64,000 nt of DNA from Symbiodinium natans (GCA_905221605.1 CAJNDS010002079.1:2286501-2350500); one strand, 5' to 3'. Positions 38,519 to 48,592 are shown, counted from the stretch's first letter. The notes: a model not told the origin generated them from the sequence alone. Made by a program: numbers and translations.

Positions 38519-39260
38519 CAAGGTGGGGGCACACATATTCCAAGCTCCTGCGAGGTCCCCTGGCTGCCTGTGCGTGCAAAGGGGGTTGTAGGGTTCGGAG
38601 TTCAGTTTAGGGTTTAGGGTTTAGGGTTTGGGGTTTGGGGTTTGGAGTTTGGGGTTTAGGGTTTAGGGTTTAGGGTTAACCCGAATCCCCAATCCCAAAA
38701 CCCCAAACCCTCAACCCTAAACCCACCCTGTAAACCCTGGACTTTTCGGGTTGGGTTAAGAGTGGGTGTAAGGGCCATTTAGGGTCCTCACCCCTATCCC
38801 GCCCCAGCCACCCCTTGCTTTTGAACTTTTGCGGAAGCCATTTGGGCATCCCTTCACTCAAACCCCTACACCCCACAACACAAACCCGACCATGCCCCCC
38901 CCCCCCCCCCCGAACCCCCGCCCCAAAAAACAGCAACCGACACCCAACCCGACCAGCCTTCCTGGCCCCCGCCCAGCCACCCCCTCGAAGAGGGGCGCGT
39001 CGTCTATCCCCCCTGAACCCTCAACCCTAAACCCTCAACCCTGCGCCCAAACCCTAAACGAAGCCCTCCAATCGTTGACAGGTAGACTTTGGGATGTTTC
39101 TCCTTATATTAATAGTCCTGAGTAGGGATTAGAATAGGGGGCATGACAATCCCTCTTAAGGACTGCTAGTATAAGGGCGGGAAAATTAAATTCTAAGGGA
39201 AGACGCGACATGGAAGAGCTCCTTTGGGATGATTCTACGATCAGGGGGGATTCTGTCCTC
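38505..39260 (+). repeat. Segmental duplication, copy 2
   Basis: Matches 3040-3830 (see that entry). Here the divergent middle holds a poly-C tract and the MITE family A sequence is fuller (ATATTAATAGTCCTGAG added). The match ends at CTGTCCT, exactly where the 54-bp tandem array begins. Confidence 0.9.
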
Positions 39261-40022
39261 ATCTCTTGCGCCAAAGAGTGACATCGCAAGCCCTGGTCCC
39301 TAAGATTTTGGGCTCAGTTTTTCTCCAGGAGTGAAATCGCAAGCCCTGGTCCCCAAGATTTTGGGGTCGATTTGTGCTCCAAAGAGTCTAATCGCAAGCC
39401 CTGGTCCCTAAGATTTTTGGCCCAGTTTTTGCTCCAAAGAGTCAAATCGCAAGCCCTGGTGCTTAAGTTTTGCTCCAAAGAGTATCATCGCAGCCCTGGT
39501 CCCTAAGATTTTGGGCACAATTTTTGCTCCAAACAGTCAAATCGCAAGCCCTGGTCCCTAAGATTTCGGGCTCAGTTTTTGCTCCAAAGAGTCAAATCGC
39601 AAGCCCTGGTCCTTAAGATTTTGGGCTCAGTTTTTGCTCCAAAGAGTGACATCGCAAGCCCTGGTCCCTAAGATTTTGGGCTCATCTCTTGCGCCAAAGA
39701 GTGACATCGCAAGCCGTGGTCCCTAAGATTTTGGGCTCATCTCTTGCTCCAAAGAGTAATATCGCAAGCCCTGGCCCCTAAGATTTTGGGCTCAATTTTT
39801 GCCCCAAAAATTCTAATCGCAAGCCCTGGTCCTTAAGATTTTGGGGTCGGTTTGTGCTCCAAAGAGTCAAATCGCAAGCCCTGGTCCCTAAGATCTTGGT
39901 CTGATTTCTTGCTCCAAAGAGTGACATCGCAAGCCCTGGTCCCTAAGATTTTGGGCTCAATTTCTGCTCCAAAGAGTCAAATCGCAAGCCCTGGTCCCTA
40001 AGATTTTAGGCTCAATTTGTGC
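39257..40022 (+). repeat. 54-bp tandem repeat, about 14 copies
   Basis: Units contain ATCGCAAGCCCTGGTCCCTA and AGATTTTGGGCTCA...TTTGCTCCAAAGAGT. Unit starts are spaced 53-56 bases, except one unit shortened to about 41 near 39487. No long open frame; non-coding satellite by appearance. Confidence 0.95.
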
Positions 40023-42000
40023 TTTTCCCTTCTCTGCTTCTGCTTCCTTTTAACTGATACAACACAAGAAAGGAACTCATATGATAAAAGCAGTGGAAGG
40101 GTAAGCAGAGGGTGACTCCCTGCTCGTGGACCTTTCCATAATACTCCATCATATTCCTCCTCTCGGCCTGTCTCTTCTGTTCCTTTCCTTACCCTTATCC
40201 TTCTCATAGTTCTTCCGTTTTGCTTTGCTCATCTCGCAAAGAAAGAGGGAAGGGAGAAACTAGGGAGAGAGGATAGATAAAGAAGAGTGCCATTTTCTCT
40301 GCGTCTTGTTTTGCCTCTCCCTCTTCTCCATTCATCTCTCTTCTATTCTTTTCTTTGCTCTTCCCATTAAAAATGCAATCCTTTGTGTCTCTCGTCTCTC
40401 CTTCTCTCTCCCTCCAACGGGTGTCCTTTTGGATCGTTTTCTGCATCTTCAAGCGAGCAAAAAAGGACACCCAAAAGAACGATTAACAGGAGCAAACCCA
40501 GCTGATGCTCATGATTCTCTCTCTCCCTACATATGGGCGATGGAACGGGTGTCCTTTTCAATCGTTTTCTGCATCTTCAAGATTTCAAGGGAGGAAAAGG
40601 GACACCGGGACACCCCACAAGAAGGAAAAGTAACATAAGAGATAGGGAGGGAAATTGAAGAACTCCTCATTTTACTTAGTCATTCCCTTTCCTCTCTTCT
40701 TATCTGCTATTTCTTATTCGCTTCAAAAAGCAACATAAGGGAAAGGGGATTTCCTGAAGAGGAGAGATATCTGTGAAGAGCAAGAGTGGTTTTTTCTAAT
40801 TCGAAAGGGAATAGGGAGAAACAAGGGCGAGATGATATGGATGATATGTACAGCTTTGCGCCTTATTTTGTGATTCCGTCTCTTCTATTCCGTGCAGCAC
40901 GCTTCCAGAAACATAGCATCCTTGTTATCTCTCCTCTCTCACTTCCCTTTCTCTTCTCTTCTTCTGCTTCCTTTTAACTGATAAAACACAAGAAAGGAGC
41001 TCATATGACAAAGCAGTGGAAGGGTAAGCAGCGGGTGACTCCTTGCTCGTGGACCTTTCCATAATACTCCATCATATTCCTCCTCTCGGCCTATCTCTTC
41101 TGTTCCTTTCCTTACCCTTTTCCTTCTCATAGTTCTTCCTTTTTGTTTTTCTCTTTTCGACAAGAAAGAGGGAAGGGAGAGACAAGGGAGAGAGGATAGA
41201 TAAAGAAGAGTGCAATTTTCTCTGCGCCTTGTTTTGTCTCTCCCTCTTCTCCATTCATCTCTCTTCTATTCTTTTCTTTGCTCTTTCCATCAAAAAGGCA
41301 ATCCTTTATCCCTCCTGTCTCCTTCTCTCTCCCTCCTCTTCTCCTGTTCCCCTCTAAACGACAAAAACGCAAGAAAGGAAGGAATAAGAGGAGAATGGAG
41401 GCCCTGTTCCTTTCTTCTCCTCTTTCAATGGATGGGGGAAGTGGGCGGAGTTGGCTCCTTGCCCGTAGACCCTCCCCATGCTTCAACAAACCCCTCCTCT
41501 CGCCCTATCGCCTCTGTTCATTTCCTAGCCCAAACAGAGAACGAAAACGGGTTCCTTTACATGTTCATTGTCCTTCCCTTGGTTTTATATTTCACAGGGA
41601 AAAGAACCAGAGAAGAGAAAGATAAGAACGAGAGGTAAGATGAACACGGCACCATCTTGTCTTTGCCTTATTTTTGCACCTCCCTCTCCTGTCTTCATTT
41701 CTCTTCCATTCTTTTTATTGCTCTTCCCATTAATATTGCATTCCTTTTGATAACTCCTCTCTCCTGTCTCTCTCCCTTCTCTTCTCTTATTCTCCTTTAA
41801 ATCTCAAAAACACACAAAAGGAAGCTTCTTTCCCTTTTTGAACGAAAAAGAAAAAGAAGAAAAAGATAGGGAATTACATTGAAGAGCTCCACTGCCTACT
41901 GTTTCATTCCCTGTCCTCTCTTTCTATGTGTTGTTTAACTTGTCGTTTCAGAAAGCAAGCGCAATAAGGCAGTGCGCGTGCAAACGGGGACCGCTAACTG
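40023..42000. repeat. Pyrimidine-rich satellite block 1
   Basis: Complex repeats dominated by TCTCTCCCT, TTCTTTTC and AAGAAAGGA, with recurring landmarks (GGATAGATAAAGAAGAGTGC, GAACGGGTGTCCTTTT, CATTAAAAATGCAATCC). The segment near 40020-40390 recurs at 40960-41310. The short open frames (Ser/Leu-rich or Lys/Arg/Glu-rich) are products of composition. I see no gene. Same family as 53330-59050. Confidence 0.85.
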
Positions 42001-42013
42001 ATTTCTGCCACTT

Positions 42014-42305
42014 GCCCCTTACCGAAAACCCACTTGCCCCACTTGCCCCACTTGCCTCACTTGCCCTGCCTTAACCGCTCAGTGATTTCTGCCACTTGCC
42101 CCGCTTGCCCCGCTTGCCCCGCTTGCCCCGCTTGCCCCGCTTGCCCCGCTTGCCACTTGCCCCACTTGCCCCACTTGCCCCACTTGCTCACTCCCACTTC
42201 TTCCGTGCTCCCCCGACCCACCCTTCGCCCCCTCGCCCCACCAACCCACCCTGCAAGTGAGGCAAGTGGGGCAAGTGGGGCAAGTGGGGGCAAGTGGGGC
42301 AAGTG
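42014..42305. repeat. 9-bp repeats CTTGCCCC(A/G), inverted arrays
   Basis: CTTGCCCC(A/G) units run from about 42035 to 42190 and then reappear inverted (CAAGTGGGG) at 42256-42305, able to fold as one large hairpin. Confidence 0.9.
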
Positions 42306-42471
42306 GCCCCTCCCCCCCCCCCCCCCCCCCCACTTCCCTTCACCCCCAAGCCCCCCCCCCCTCTTCCCCTCTCTTTTTTCTCTGCCTCCCTGGGTTAACC
42401 TTTCTTGTTCGTCTCTCCCCCTCCCCCCCTTCCCTTCTCTTTCCCCCCAAAATGGTTCCCCCCTGTGGACT

Positions 42472-42515
42472 GACAAGTCTGCCTCAAGTAGGGCTGTCTT
42501 TGAGGCAGACTTGTC
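42472..42515. repeat. Short hairpin element ACAAGTCTGCCTCAA, copy 1
   Basis: GACAAGTCTGCCTCAA and TTGAGGCAGACTTGTC are perfect inverted arms around 12 bases. Copies 2 and 3 lie at 42742-42785 and 42872-42915. Confidence 0.85.
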
Positions 42516-42666
42516 GTGTTTCCTCAGCATAATTTTTAATTTGTCTTGTTCGTGCTCCACCCTAAACAACACCCCTAAATTAGGAAACTCCTACATTGAC
42601 CCTGCAGACAAGCATCCTCGTGTGTGAGCGCAGATGGTCGATGAGATCTTCAATGTCGCTTACCTT

Positions 42667-42926
42667 CATTTTAGGGTCTGTCCGAGTCCAATAGCACTTA
42701 AGGTTCTACATGGCTAGGGTCTGCCCCCAACGAGCCCCAACCACAAGTCTGCCTCAAATGCAGCCCGATTTGAGGCAGACTTGTGCCTAGGTTGGTCATT
42801 TTAGGGTCTGTCCGAGTCCAATAGCACTTAAGGTTCTACATGGCTAGGGTCTGCCCCCAACGACCCTCAACCACAAGTCTGCCTCAAATGCAGCCCGATT
42901 CGAGGCAGACTTGTGGCTAGGTTGGT
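42667..42926. repeat. 130-bp tandem duplication carrying the hairpin element
   Basis: CATTTTAGGGTCTGTCCGAG begins each copy (42667 and 42797). Each copy contains one ACAAGTCTGCCTCAAA...TTTGAGGCAGACTTGT hairpin; the second has one mismatch. Confidence 0.9.
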
Positions 42927-42974
42927 TGGGGGGGGGGGGGGGGGCGATGCCTGGGGAGGAGGGGGTGGGGGGGG

Positions 42975-43250
42975 GCCAGTTGCCCAACTTGCCCCACTTG
43001 CCCCGCTTGCCCCGCTTGCCCCACTTGCCCCACTTGCTGGGGCGGAGCAAGTGGGGCAAGTGGGGCAAGTGGAGCAAGTGGGGCAAGTGGGGCAACATCA
43101 ATTAGCTTTTCCGGGCTACCAAGTGGGGCAAGTGGGGCAACATCAATTAGCTCTTCCAGAACGGCAAGTGGGGCAAGTGGGGCAAGTGGGGCAACATCAA
43201 TTAGCTCTTCCAGAACGGCAAGTGGGGCAAGTGGGGCAAGTGGGGCAACT
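42975..43250. repeat. Large palindrome of 9-bp units plus 63-bp units
   Basis: GTTGCCCAACTTGCCCCA... (42978-43036) faces ...CAAGTGGGGCAAGTGGGGCAAC (43048-43104) with about 12 bases between: a near-perfect 120-base palindrome. To the right, units of CAAGTGGGGC arrays joined by ATCAATTAGCTCTTCCAGAA repeat three times. Confidence 0.9.
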
Positions 43251-43259
43251 CTAATTATC

Positions 43260-43870
43260 GGACCCCCTGTGCGCTCGCAATGCAATAAGGGCAAGGGGGG
43301 CTTCCTGAAGAGGAGAGAGTGCACCTGTCTGCGAAGAGCAAGAATAGTCTTGTCTTGTTTAATTATAGAGGGAGGAAAAGGGAGAGACAAGGAAGGGAGA
43401 GATGATAGATAAAGAAGAGTGCCATCTGTGTTCCTCCATCTCCTTGTTTCTTGTCTCTTCTCTTCTTTTCGGTACCCTTCCAGAAAATTAAAATGGCCTT
43501 TCCCTTCTCTCCTTCTGTTTCCTTTTAACTTTAACTGATAGAACACAAGAAAGGAGCTTGCAAAATAAAGCAGTGGAAGGGTAAGCAGAAGGTGACTCCT
43601 TGTGCTTGCTGTACTTCATCATATCCCTCTTCTCGGCCTATCTCTTCGGCTCTTTTCCTAACCCTTCTCCTTTTCATAATTCTTTCTTTTTGGTTTTCTT
43701 ATTTCGAAAAGACAGAGTGCCATCTTCTTTACGCCTTGTTTTTGTCTCTCCCTCTCCTTTATTCATATCTCTGCTATTCTTTTCTTGGCTCTTCCCATTA
43801 AAATTGTGTTCCTCTTATCTCTCCCTCCTTTTCTCTCCCTTGTCTTCTCCTGTTCACGAGAGCCTTCGAC
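43260..43870. repeat. Pyrimidine-rich satellite, continuation
   Basis: Same family as 40023-42000 (AAGAAAGGAGCTTG, GGTAAGCAGAAGGTGACTCC). No gene. Confidence 0.8.
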
Positions 43871-44267
43871 TTTAGGGTTGAGGAGAAAAAGACAAGAGAG
43901 AACAGGAACTACTTGGTTCTTGTTCCTGAGGCCACCATTGTACGACTGACGTGACAGCAGCGTACCCTCGTGGAAACGTGTATGGCTATACTAAAACCCG
44001 ATTGCCAGCTTCCAAATAAACCCTATTTAAGCCACCCACGGGGGGGGGGGGGGGGGGTTGTAGGGACCCTGAGAGCCCCATACCATACCCCTGAATTTGA
44101 GGAACAGACCTCAATTCGCAATAAGAACGCCCCAAGTGCTCGAGACTGCGGGGTCATGTTTTCAGTCCAGTTAGAGGGAACCCCTTGCTCCGGCACTTGC
44201 CGTGAATGCCAACATCACTCACCTGCAGCTCGATCATCTTCTTTCTACGGCCGACGTACGGTGGTCA

Positions 44268-44269
44268 TG

Positions 44270-44301
<32 letters not shown>

Positions 44302-44401
44302 TGTATGTATGTATGTCTGTATGTCTGTATGTCTGTATGTCTGTATGTCTGTATGTATGTATGTATGTATGTATGTATGTATGTGTGTATGTGTGTATGT
44401 G
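44268..44401. repeat. TGTA tetranucleotide microsatellite
   Basis: About 33 units of TATG with TCTG and TGTG variants. The upstream 43980-44265 is non-repetitive, apart from a poly-G run at 44041; its open frames are not convincing. Confidence 0.95.
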
Positions 44402-44846
44402 TGGCTGTTTTTTTGGAGAGACCGAGAATGAACACCTACTTCATACCGTGATCTGGCCGCACATCCCTCACACATTCTTCTCTGGTCGAAACACCAGGCG
44501 CAGGGCTGTTTGGGGTTGAGGGTTTAGGGCTTTGGGGTATTGGGGTTTCGGGTTTTAGGGTTTAGGGCTTTGGGGTCTTGGGTTTAGGGTTTTAGGGCTT
44601 AGGAAAGTTTAGGGTTTAGGGCTTTGGGGTGCCCAAGCAGCTGTTTTGGATCTCGCGAAGCCCCACACAAACCTTGCAAGAGAACGCGAGCATCTCGACC
44701 GTGCGGAAGCATCTTCTTTCAGAGACTTCTGAATCCCTACCCCGAACCCGACCCCTGAAACCCTAAGCCCGAATCCTAAACCCCAAACCCTAAACCCTAT
44801 AAGCCCGGCACCTCAAAGCTATCCAAGTCGAAGCAGCGCGCGGCAG

Positions 44847-44910
44847 GTTGACAACATCATCGCTGTCTTCCTGCCGGGGCACCCTGCGCGGCCCTGCACC
44901 CCTCAGTCTT
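44847..44910 (+). CDS. Putative exon, unknown
   Basis: After GCGGCAG|G the frame reads VDNIIAVFLPGHPARPCTPQ. CCCTAAA precedes and TTTAGGG follows. A separate open island lies at 44640-44735 (LFWISRSPTQTLQENASIST). Confidence 0.35.
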
Positions 44911-44919
44911 TTGGGGGTT

Positions 44920-45275
44920 TAGGGTTTAGGGTTTAGGGTGTGGGGTTTAGGGTTTAGGGTTTAGGGTTTAGAGTTTAGGGTTTAGGGTTTAGGGTTTAGG
45001 GTTTAGGGTTTATAGGGAATACAGGTTTTTCGGGTTTAGGGCTTATAGGGTTTTTAGGGTTAGGGTTTAGGGTTTATAGGGTTTTTAGGGTTAGGGTTTA
45101 GGGTTTAGGGTTCAGTTTTAGGGTTTATAGGGTCTAGGGTTCAGGGTTTGTAGGGTTTATAGGGTTTAGGGTTTAGGGTTTATAGGGTCTAGGGTTTAGG
45201 GTTTATAGGGTTTAGGGCTTATAGGGTTTAACATGTATAGGGTTTAGGGTTTATAGGGTTTAGGGTTTAGGGTTG
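44920..45275 (+). repeat. TTTAGGG array with TTTATAGGG variants
   Basis: Perfect units to about 45012, then a long stretch where TTTATAGGG and TTTTTAGGG alternate with TTTAGGG. Confidence 0.95.
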
Positions 45276-45325
45276 AGCTTGCCAGGGGTTTGGGGTCTTA
45301 GGCTTTAGGGTAGAGGGGGGGGATC

Positions 45326-45392
45326 CCAGATGGATTCGGCGGCGAAACTGCGCGAACTTCGACTTGAAACCCCCGAAGCCCACCAAGGTTGA
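45326..45392 (+). CDS. Putative exon, unknown
   Basis: The frame reads SQMDSAAKLRELRLETPEAH just after a G tract. Another open island at 45718-45792 (EATNYFQEAPGKGEPKHRPY) follows TGTCCGCAG. Both are short and unnamed. Confidence 0.25.
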
Positions 45393-45429
45393 GAGTTTCG
45401 GGGGTTCAGGGGATCTAAGGGCTTTAGGG

Positions 45430-45550
45430 TTCTCGGACCCGGAGTAGGCCCTGATTCCCTTTTTGTCGGGTTTAGGTTCCCTTCTAACCCCCTCTAAGCC
45501 AGAAAGGGCACCTTGTTTTTTTTCTACCTAGGTCACTCCTGGGTCTAGGA
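45430..45550. repeat. Dispersed repeat (family D), copy 2
   Basis: GGAGTAGGCCCTGATTCCCT...AGGTTCCCTTCT...CCAGAAAGGGCACC...CCTAGGTCACTCCTGGGTC; compare 13075-13170 and 60045-60225. Confidence 0.55.
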
Positions 45551-45917
45551 ACTTAGGGTGTGCAGCTGATCTAGAAGATTTAGGGTTTAACTCCCCCAGG
45601 TCTCCGAGTATACAAATCATGCCTACAGTGGGGCCTAAAGTCTATGGATGATGCCGACTTTGGGCTATTTGGAGCCTTAGGGATTCGGCGGCACCTCTAA
45701 GAGGGTTCCCTTGTCCGCAGAGGCCACCAATTACTTCCAAGAAGCTCCCGGGAAAGGGGAACCGAAACACAGACCCTACTTGGAGGTTCATGGGTGACCC
45801 CAATCATACCTGTACTTATAAACGCCCTAAGTCCCCTAAATAGATTATAAGAGTTTAGGGTTTCGGATTTCGGGTTTTTATCCCCACTCCCTTAACCCTT
45901 GAAATTTGGGGAGGGGG

Positions 45918-46318
45918 TGAACCCCAAACCCCAAACCCCAAACCCCAAACCTCACACCCCACACCCCAAACCCCAAACCCCAAACCCCAAACCCTAACAC
46001 CCTAAACCCTAAACCCTAACACCCCAAACCCCAAACCCACCCTACACCCTAAACCCTAAACCCTAAACCCTAAACCCTAACACCCTAAACCCTAAACCCA
46101 AAACCCTCAACCCTAAACCCTAAAACCCTAAACCCTAAAACCCTAAAACCCTAAAACCCTAAAACCCTAAAACCCTAAACCCTAAAACCCTAAAACCCTA
46201 AAACCCTAAACCCTAAAACCCTAAAACCCTAAAACCCTAGACCCTAAACCCTAAACCCTAAACCGGAAACCCTACAGTAAACCCTAAACCCTACAGTAAA
46301 CCCTAAACCCAAAAACCC
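45918..46318 (-). repeat. CCCTAAA mega-array, about 400 bp
   Basis: The most extensive telomere-like block: CCCCAAA units first, then CCCTAAA, then alternating CCCTAAAA 8-mers. Confidence 0.98.
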
Positions 46319-46331
46319 TCAAAGACCGAAG

Positions 46332-46435
46332 GTGTGACCGGGGGCGCCATGCCGAAGGCGGCGAGCGCCCATGTGGGGCAGATCCGTCCGCGTCTGCTGA
46401 ATTACGGCCAGGCCCGGGAACTTGAGAGGGTTTAA
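46332..46435 (+). CDS. Putative exon, unknown
   Basis: After CGAAG|G the frame reads TGGAMPKAASAHVGQIRPRL and LNYGQARELERV to TAA (46433). CCCTAAA precedes and degenerate TTTAAGGGG follows. It precedes the PPPDE exons but I cannot show it belongs to them. Confidence 0.35.
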
Positions 46436-46682
46436 GGGGTGTTTAAGGGGGTTTTAAGGGGGGTTTATAAGGGGGTCAAATAGGGGTTTCAGTTTAAGGG
46501 TGGTTAAGGGTTTAGGGGCTTCAGAAGCTTTTTTAAACTTGGTATACCCTTCTTAGGGTTGGGAGGTTCCCCCTTATGCTAACAGTCCTAAATGATTCCA
46601 GTGCCTCATCAGCCCTAAGCCCTGAGCCCTAAGCCCCAAACCCTAAGCCCTGTAAGCCCAGGCCCCAAACCCTACCAACAAG

Positions 46683-46745
46683 GAACTGTTTCGCCACAAC
46701 TGCTGCCGCTTCGCGGCCGGCTTCTGCAGACGCCTGCGCGTCAGG
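46683..46745 (+). CDS. PPPDE/DeSI-like peptidase, exon A
   Basis: After CAACAAG|G the 63-base exon reads ELFRHNCCRFAAGFCRRLRV then R, phase 0 at both ends. In PPPDE (DUF862, DeSI) cysteine peptidases the C-terminal part has 'xxLLxxNCNxFxxxxCxxLxG', with the Asn-Cys just before the aromatic, and is followed by 'xIPxWVxxLA'. Both features are matched here and in exon B. The N-terminal half with the catalytic His is not identified. Donor is AGG|GAGCTC (GA type). Such enzymes remove SUMO or ubiquitin-like tags; whether this one is active cannot be judged. Confidence 0.55.
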
Positions 46746-46984
46746 GAGCTCTTGGGGTTTCGGGTTGAGGGTTTGGTGCTTAGGGGGTTTCCTCGTCAAG
46801 GCTATGAAAAGTTGAGAGTTTCGGGATGTTTCGGGTTTAGGGCAACCGCGATCCTACCAATGGCTCAGAAGCCCTGGCCCTATAACCCCCACAAGAGCCC
46901 TACCAACCGTTTCAACCCTGAACCCTGGAACCAAAAAGTAAGCCCTACAAACCCGATAATCCCGAATAAGCCCTGGAAACTCCA

Positions 46985-47088
46985 GAAGCCACAGAAGCCC
47001 TAAACCCTAAACTTTAAACCCTAAACCTTGAATCCTAAACCCTAACCGCCCTAAACCCTAAACCCTAAAACCTAAACCCTAAACATCC
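46985..47088 (-). repeat. CCCTAAA array at 3' end of PPPDE intron
   Basis: About 12 units, ending 12 bases before the acceptor CTCCCGCAG|G. The 5' end of the same intron carries TTTGGG/TTTCGGG units (46752-46790). Confidence 0.9.
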
Positions 47089-47100
47089 TGGCTCCCGCAG

Positions 47101-47208
47101 GAGCTTCCCAAGTGGATAGACAGAGTGGCGCGCTCCCTTGCCAGAGCGCAGGAGGGGTGTTTCCGCATTTTTGTAGGCTATGGAGGTGAGCCAGAACAGC
47201 AGCCATAA
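47101..47208 (+). CDS. PPPDE/DeSI-like peptidase, exon B (possibly terminal)
   Basis: After CCCGCAG|G the frame reads ELPKWIDRVARSLARAQEG and remains open to TAA at 47206. 'LPKWIDRVAR' matches the segment that follows the NCC block in this family ('xIPxWVNRLA'). GAGCT begins both the intron (46746) and this exon (47101). The real 3' end may be earlier. Confidence 0.5.
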   Translation, partial: ELPKWIDRVARSLARAQEGCFRIFVGYGGEPEQQP

Positions 47209-47921
47209 CAGCACAGGCTCCCACCAAGCCCCTCTGTGCATCATGTACTTTCGGAGACCGCTCCGTAATGTGGAAGTGTACAGTGTCTGACGGGCTTCTC
47301 GTTCACTTCACTACAGGAGCGGGTGCGAGGACATGCATAGACTGGCATAGACGGTAGCGAAACATGATGGCTTGAACATGCAGCTTGTATGTGTAGAGTG
47401 TATATTCCTGCCGAGATCCTCTACGAAATCTGGAGCCTGACACAGCCCAGACTTATCCACCTGCCGAAGCCTTGAGTAACTACTCGTAGCTACTATTAGG
47501 TATTGTTCCTTAGGGTTGCTTATGACAGTTATACCCTAATATAAGCCCCCAAACCCCCATTTAAATTATTAATTCACGCCCGTATGCTGGAGAGGGCCGA
47601 TGTAGAGATGTCGTTTGCTTGGTCGTTGCCCCTGAGAAGCCACGAAGTATGGCATAATCCTGATGGCTGCTCTTGGTCTTAAAAATCAAAGTAGGAGTTT
47701 GGGGTATGTTTTACCAGAGTGGTAAAGAGGAACCCTCAGGAACAGAACTAGTCACACCTAAGCCCGAAACCCGAAGAGTCTGAATCGCAAAGCTGATCCC
47801 CCTCAAACGAACTGACGAAGACTCATTCTGATGTTGCAACAACCCTAAACCCCAAACCCCAAGCCCTAAACCCTACCCTTCTGAACCGCAGTTTTAACAG
47901 CAGCTGCCTGCTCCCTTCAAG

Positions 47922-47989
47922 GCTACGGCTACAACCCTCACGTGCGCTACGCGGCGGCCGTGGCATTGGGTATCGCCTGCGCGGGCACC
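47922..47989 (+). CDS. Exon of 26S proteasome subunit RPN2/PSMD1
   Basis: The frame reads YNPHVRYAAAVALGIACAG, nearly identical to the strongly conserved PC-repeat segment of RPN2 (PSMD1), where animals and plants have (S/C)YNPHVRYGAAxALGI(C/S)CAGTG. The exon begins after TTCAAG|G (47922) and ends at ACC|GTGTTG. RPN2 is a large scaffold of the 19S regulatory particle base. I found no neighbouring RPN2 exons before or after within the window, so this is either an exon of a gene with very long introns or an isolated fragment. CCCTAAA units (47842-47875) precede it. Confidence 0.65.
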
Positions 47990-48294
47990 GTGTTGCTCGA
48001 GGACTGCTAGAGCTGACAGGATTTTGGCTCACGGGGTTTCAAGGCTTAAGGTCTAGGGTTAAGTTCGAAGATTGAATATGTAGGGTTTGAGCTTTCGGCA
48101 CGAGGTATAGGGGTTAGGGGTTTTTGGCATTTGAGGTAGTTAGTGTTGTGGTGTGCTGGGTCGGTGCAGTCGAGGGTTCACGGTTTCAACAGCATTCTGC
48201 GCAAAAAACAACTCAAGGGAGGAAGGCCAACCTCAGGTGCTCCAGCATTTTCCTGTGTAACTTCCGTGCAACACCTGGAAACATGAGCTGGGGC

Positions 48295-48425
48295 GGGGAT
48301 TAGGGTTCAGGGTTTTGGATTTAGGGTTTAGGGGTTTGGGGCTTGGGGTTTAGGGTTTGGGGTTTAGGGTTTGGAATTTAGGGTTTTGGGTTTGGGGTTT
48401 GGGGTTTAGGGTTTAGGGTTTCGGG
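48295..48425 (+). repeat. TTTAGGG / TTTGGGG array
   Basis: Degenerate mixture of TTTAGGG and GGGGTTT units; faces the CCCTAAA array at 48480-48590. Confidence 0.85.
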
Positions 48426-48479
48426 TTTACTGGGGTTCACGCAACCGCTGCTCACGGCCCTAACCCTAAGCCCTGTCTA

Positions 48480-48592
48480 AAGCCCCTAAACCCTAGGCCC
48501 TAAACCCTAAACCCTAGGCCCTAAACCCTAAACCCTAGGCTCTAAACCCTAAACCCTCAACCCTAAACCCTAAACCCTAAACCCTCAAGACC
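48480..48592 (-). repeat. CCCTAAA array with CCCTAGG variants
   Basis: About 15 units. Inverted partner of the preceding array, 55 bases apart. Confidence 0.95.

Noticed and set aside
39257-40022. CRISPR array
   Set aside because: The 54-bp units are contiguous and similar throughout, with no unique spacers; the context is eukaryotic.
44200-44460. Met/Tyr/Val/Cys repeat protein
   Set aside because: Encoded by the TGTA microsatellite.
45918-46318. A true chromosome end
   Set aside because: Telomere-like arrays occur throughout in both orientations, are degenerate and are flanked by ordinary sequence, so they are interstitial.
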